Shown piece after piece: positions 6,527-7,741 of a stretch of 7,741 nucleotides of DNA (position 1 is its first letter; every line of letters begins with the position of its first letter). Position numbers and translations under genes: made by a program. The notes under the pieces were generated by a model that was given only the letters and a program-made list of their open reading frames with translations, searched no databases and had not been told where the DNA came from. The stretch covers positions 4,139-11,879 of the forward strand of contig PMNG01000146.1 of NCBI GenBank assembly GCA_003162615.1, in the 5' to 3' direction. The DNA comes from Methanothrix sp. GTDB taxonomy: Archaea; Halobacteriota; Methanosarcinia; Methanotrichales; Methanotrichaceae.

Positions 6527-6620
6527 CGCCGCGAACAGGGCTCGAACCTGTGACATTCTGGTGACTGCGTCCTCTTTTCGGATTAACAGCCAGACACTCT
6601 ACCAACTGAGTTATCGCGGC
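6527..6620 (-). tRNA. tRNA-Asn(GUU), intron-containing
   Basis: The 94-nt gene gives a 73-nt tRNA after removal of a 21-nt intron. Acceptor GCCGCGA pairs with TCGCGGC, discriminator G; D-stem ACTC/GAGT; anticodon stem TCTGG/CCAGA; T-arm ACAGG-TTCGAGC-CCTGT. The anticodon GTT lies at 6585-6587, with the intron one nucleotide 3' of it, at the canonical 37/38 site. After splicing the loop reads CTGTTAA. CCA is encoded directly after the discriminator (6526-6524), unlike in the neighbouring tRNA. It is the promoter-proximal gene of the pair. Confidence 0.94.
6563..6583 (-). other. 21-nt tRNA-Asn intron at position 37/38
   Basis: CTGT (anticodon loop) can pair with GCAG of the intron as the central 4-bp helix, flanked by 3-nt bulges TAA and TCA. 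TCC pairs with GGA above, leaving one extra C. This is a slightly relaxed bulge-helix-bulge, the substrate of the archaeal splicing endonuclease; cuts fall after TA and after TC. Confidence 0.85.
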
Positions 6621-6645
6621 CCGAACCCATCCCATAACACACAAT

Positions 6646-6655
6646 GATTTAAGCC
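6646..6655. promoter_or_regulatory. TATA-like box shared by divergent tRNA-Asn and pelA promoters
   Basis: GATTTAAGCC reads as GATTTAAG on plus and CTTAAATC on minus. Its centre is about 25 bp from the pelA ATG at 6675 and about 30 bp from the tRNA-Asn 5' end at 6620, so one near-symmetric box fits TBP spacing in both directions. It is the only convincing box in the 54-bp gap. Confidence 0.55.
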
Positions 6656-6674
6656 TTTTGATTAGATGATCCTT

Positions 6675-7721
6675 ATGCGCGTCCTGAAGAAGAACCTGAG
6701 AGGTGACGAGGGAGAGATCACGCTCCTTCCTGAATCCTTGGACGACCTGTGGCACCTAAAGCATCTGATCGAGCGAGGCAACCTGGTCTTCGCTCTGACT
6801 CACCGCAAGGTGGCCTCGATAGCCGACAAGGCCCGTCCGGAGAAGATGGAGAAGAGGCCCGTGCGCCTGGGCATCAGCGTCGAGGATGTGGAGTTCCATA
6901 TGTACTCCAACTGGCTCCGGCTGCACGGCGTGATAAAGTCCGGGATCGACATTGGCTCCTACCACACTCTGAACATCGAGGTGGGAACTGACCTTTCCAT
7001 AATCAAGCGCTGGAGACCTGACCAGCTTCAGCGCATCGACGAAGCAGTCGCTGAGTCGATGAGGCCCAGAGTGGTCCTGGCCCTGATCGAGGAAGGCGAG
7101 GCAACCCTCGGGGTTCTTAGACAGTTCGGGGTGCAGAGGGTGTTCGAGCTACGCGCTGGCAGCAGCAAGGGCTCCGGAGAGGACACGCGCGGTAGGTTCC
7201 TGAAAGAGTTTGCCGAAGAGATCTCACGGACTGCAGGTGCAGACGCTCAGATCATCGTTGCCGGACCCGGGTTCGTCAAGGAGGATCTGAAGAAGGTCAT
7301 AGATTCCGATTATCCCGACCTGGCAAAGCGGGTCACTATGGACGACGCTTCCTCTATTGGCATGTCCGGTTTTCAGGAGGTGCTTCGTCGCGGTGCGGTG
7401 GGCAGGGTGCTGGAGGACAGCCGCGTGGCGCAGGAGACCAAGCTCATTGACGACCTTTTCAGGGAAATAGCCACAGATGGAAAGGCAGCCTACGGGCTGA
7501 AAGAGGTTCGTAGCGCCATCGACTACGGGGCGGTAGAGCACCTGATGGTCCTAGACGAGCTTGCCAGACGTAGAGAGATGGATCCGCTCATGCGTGATGT
7601 GTCCAATGCCCGTGGAAAGGTGGTGGTTTTCAGCTCTGAGTTTGAGCCCGGAGACCGGCTCCGTTCGTTGGGAGGTGTAGCCGCTCTCTTGCGGTTCAAG
7701 GTGACTTCCTCCCCGCCCTAA
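6675..7721 (+). CDS. pelA: Pelota (Dom34) ribosome-rescue factor
   Basis: Archaeal Pelota is a paralogue of release factor aRF1 that enters stalled ribosomes with an aEF1A-type GTPase, and with ABCE1 splits them in mRNA surveillance. From the ATG at 6675 the protein has 348 residues, a normal length. The N-terminal Sm-like domain (about 1-125) starts MRVLKKNLRGDEGEITLLPESLDDLWHL; the middle domain (about 130-260) carries the conserved GPGF (197-200); the C-terminal domain (about 262-343) carries AYGLKEVRSAIDYGAVEHLMV and GDRLRSLGGVAALLRF. No GGQ is present, as expected for Pelota and unlike aRF1. The start at 6675 fits the family N-terminus and lies 25 bp from the TATA box, implying a leaderless mRNA; the ATG at 6666 would add only MIL. 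The last five residues, TSSPP, come from a hairpin fused to the gene end. Confidence 0.95.
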   Translation: MRVLKKNLRGDEGEITLLPESLDDLWHLKHLIERGNLVFALTHRKVASIADKARPEKMEKRPVRLGISVEDVEFHMYSNWLRLHGVIKSGIDIGSYHTLNIEVGTDLSIIKRWRPDQLQRIDEAVAESMRPRVVLALIEEGEATLGVLRQFGVQRVFELRAGSSKGSGEDTRGRFLKEFAEEISRTAGADAQIIVAGPGFVKEDLKKVIDSDYPDLAKRVTMDDASSIGMSGFQEVLRRGAVGRVLEDSRVAQETKLIDDLFREIATDGKAAYGLKEVRSAIDYGAVEHLMVLDELARRREMDPLMRDVSNARGKVVVFSSEFEPGDRLRSLGGVAALLRFKVTSSPP

Positions 7722-7741
7722 AGGGCGGGGCTTCCTACTTC
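7701..7741 (+). mobile_element. GC-rich hairpin resembling an IS200/IS605-type element end
   Basis: CCCCGCCC (7711-7718) and GGGCGGGG (7723-7730) form a perfect 8-bp stem with loop TAAA, flanked by CTTCCT on one side and GCTTCC on the other. From memory, this layout is very common at ends of tnpB-bearing IS200/IS605 elements and related small repeats. The pelA stop codon TAA lies in the loop. The window ends here, so no transposase is seen. A pelA terminator is the alternative, but no T-tract follows the stem. Confidence 0.45.

Noticed and set aside
6666..6674. Upstream ATG for pelA adding MIL
   Set aside because: The family starts MxVL, the ATG at 6675 has leaderless spacing from the TATA box, and no ribosome site supports 6666.
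6489..6755. Minus-strand ORF of 88 codons across both tRNAs and the pelA start
   Set aside because: It consists largely of tRNA sequence read as protein.

Overview
The window reads as a methanogenic archaeon. On the minus strand it carries a methyl-coenzyme M reductase operon, mcrB-mcrD-mcrG-mcrA, with mcrA cut by the left edge. On the plus strand it carries an archaeal topoisomerase IA and the ribosome-rescue factor Pelota. Promoters are TATA-type (TTTAA/TTTATA boxes), one tRNA has a 21-nt intron in a bulge-helix-bulge-like fold, and ribosome binding sites match the archaeal 16S tail (AGGAGG, GGTGAT). The Mcr proteins, the lack of mcrC between mcrD and mcrG, and the moderately GC-rich coding DNA beside AT-rich spacers fit a Methanomassiliicoccales-like (Thermoplasmatota) methanogen. 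That placement is an impression from the proteins, not a computed phylogeny.

Layout. 1-3329 (minus): mcrB, mcrD, mcrG and mcrA are tightly packed, with gaps of 14, 3 and 16 nt, and encode beta subunit, maturation/activation factor, gamma subunit and alpha subunit of the enzyme that releases methane. 3330-4116: a long AT-rich spacer holding the mcr leader and promoter, a 17-bp palindrome just upstream of the promoter, a 45-nt GC-rich imperfect inverted repeat, a 14-bp direct repeat, a possible 54-codon cysteine-rich gene (3807-3971), and the topA promoter. 4117-6321 (plus): topA with toprim and catalytic domains, zinc-binding C-terminal modules and a terminal helix-hairpin-helix domain. 6322-6437: a convergent spacer with T-tracts. 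6438-6620 (minus): tRNA-CAU and intron-containing tRNA-Asn(GUU), probably co-transcribed from one promoter. 6675-7721 (plus): pelA, divergent from the tRNAs.

The mcr operon is one functional unit. topA, the tRNAs and pelA are housekeeping genes with no evident functional link to it. I see no defence island, CRISPR array or complete mobile element. The points that deserve a second look are the hairpin fused to the 3' end of pelA, which resembles an IS200/IS605-type end and supplies its stop codon; the single TATA-like box centred between pelA and the tRNAs; the small Cys-rich ORF; and the repeat structures in the mcr-topA spacer.
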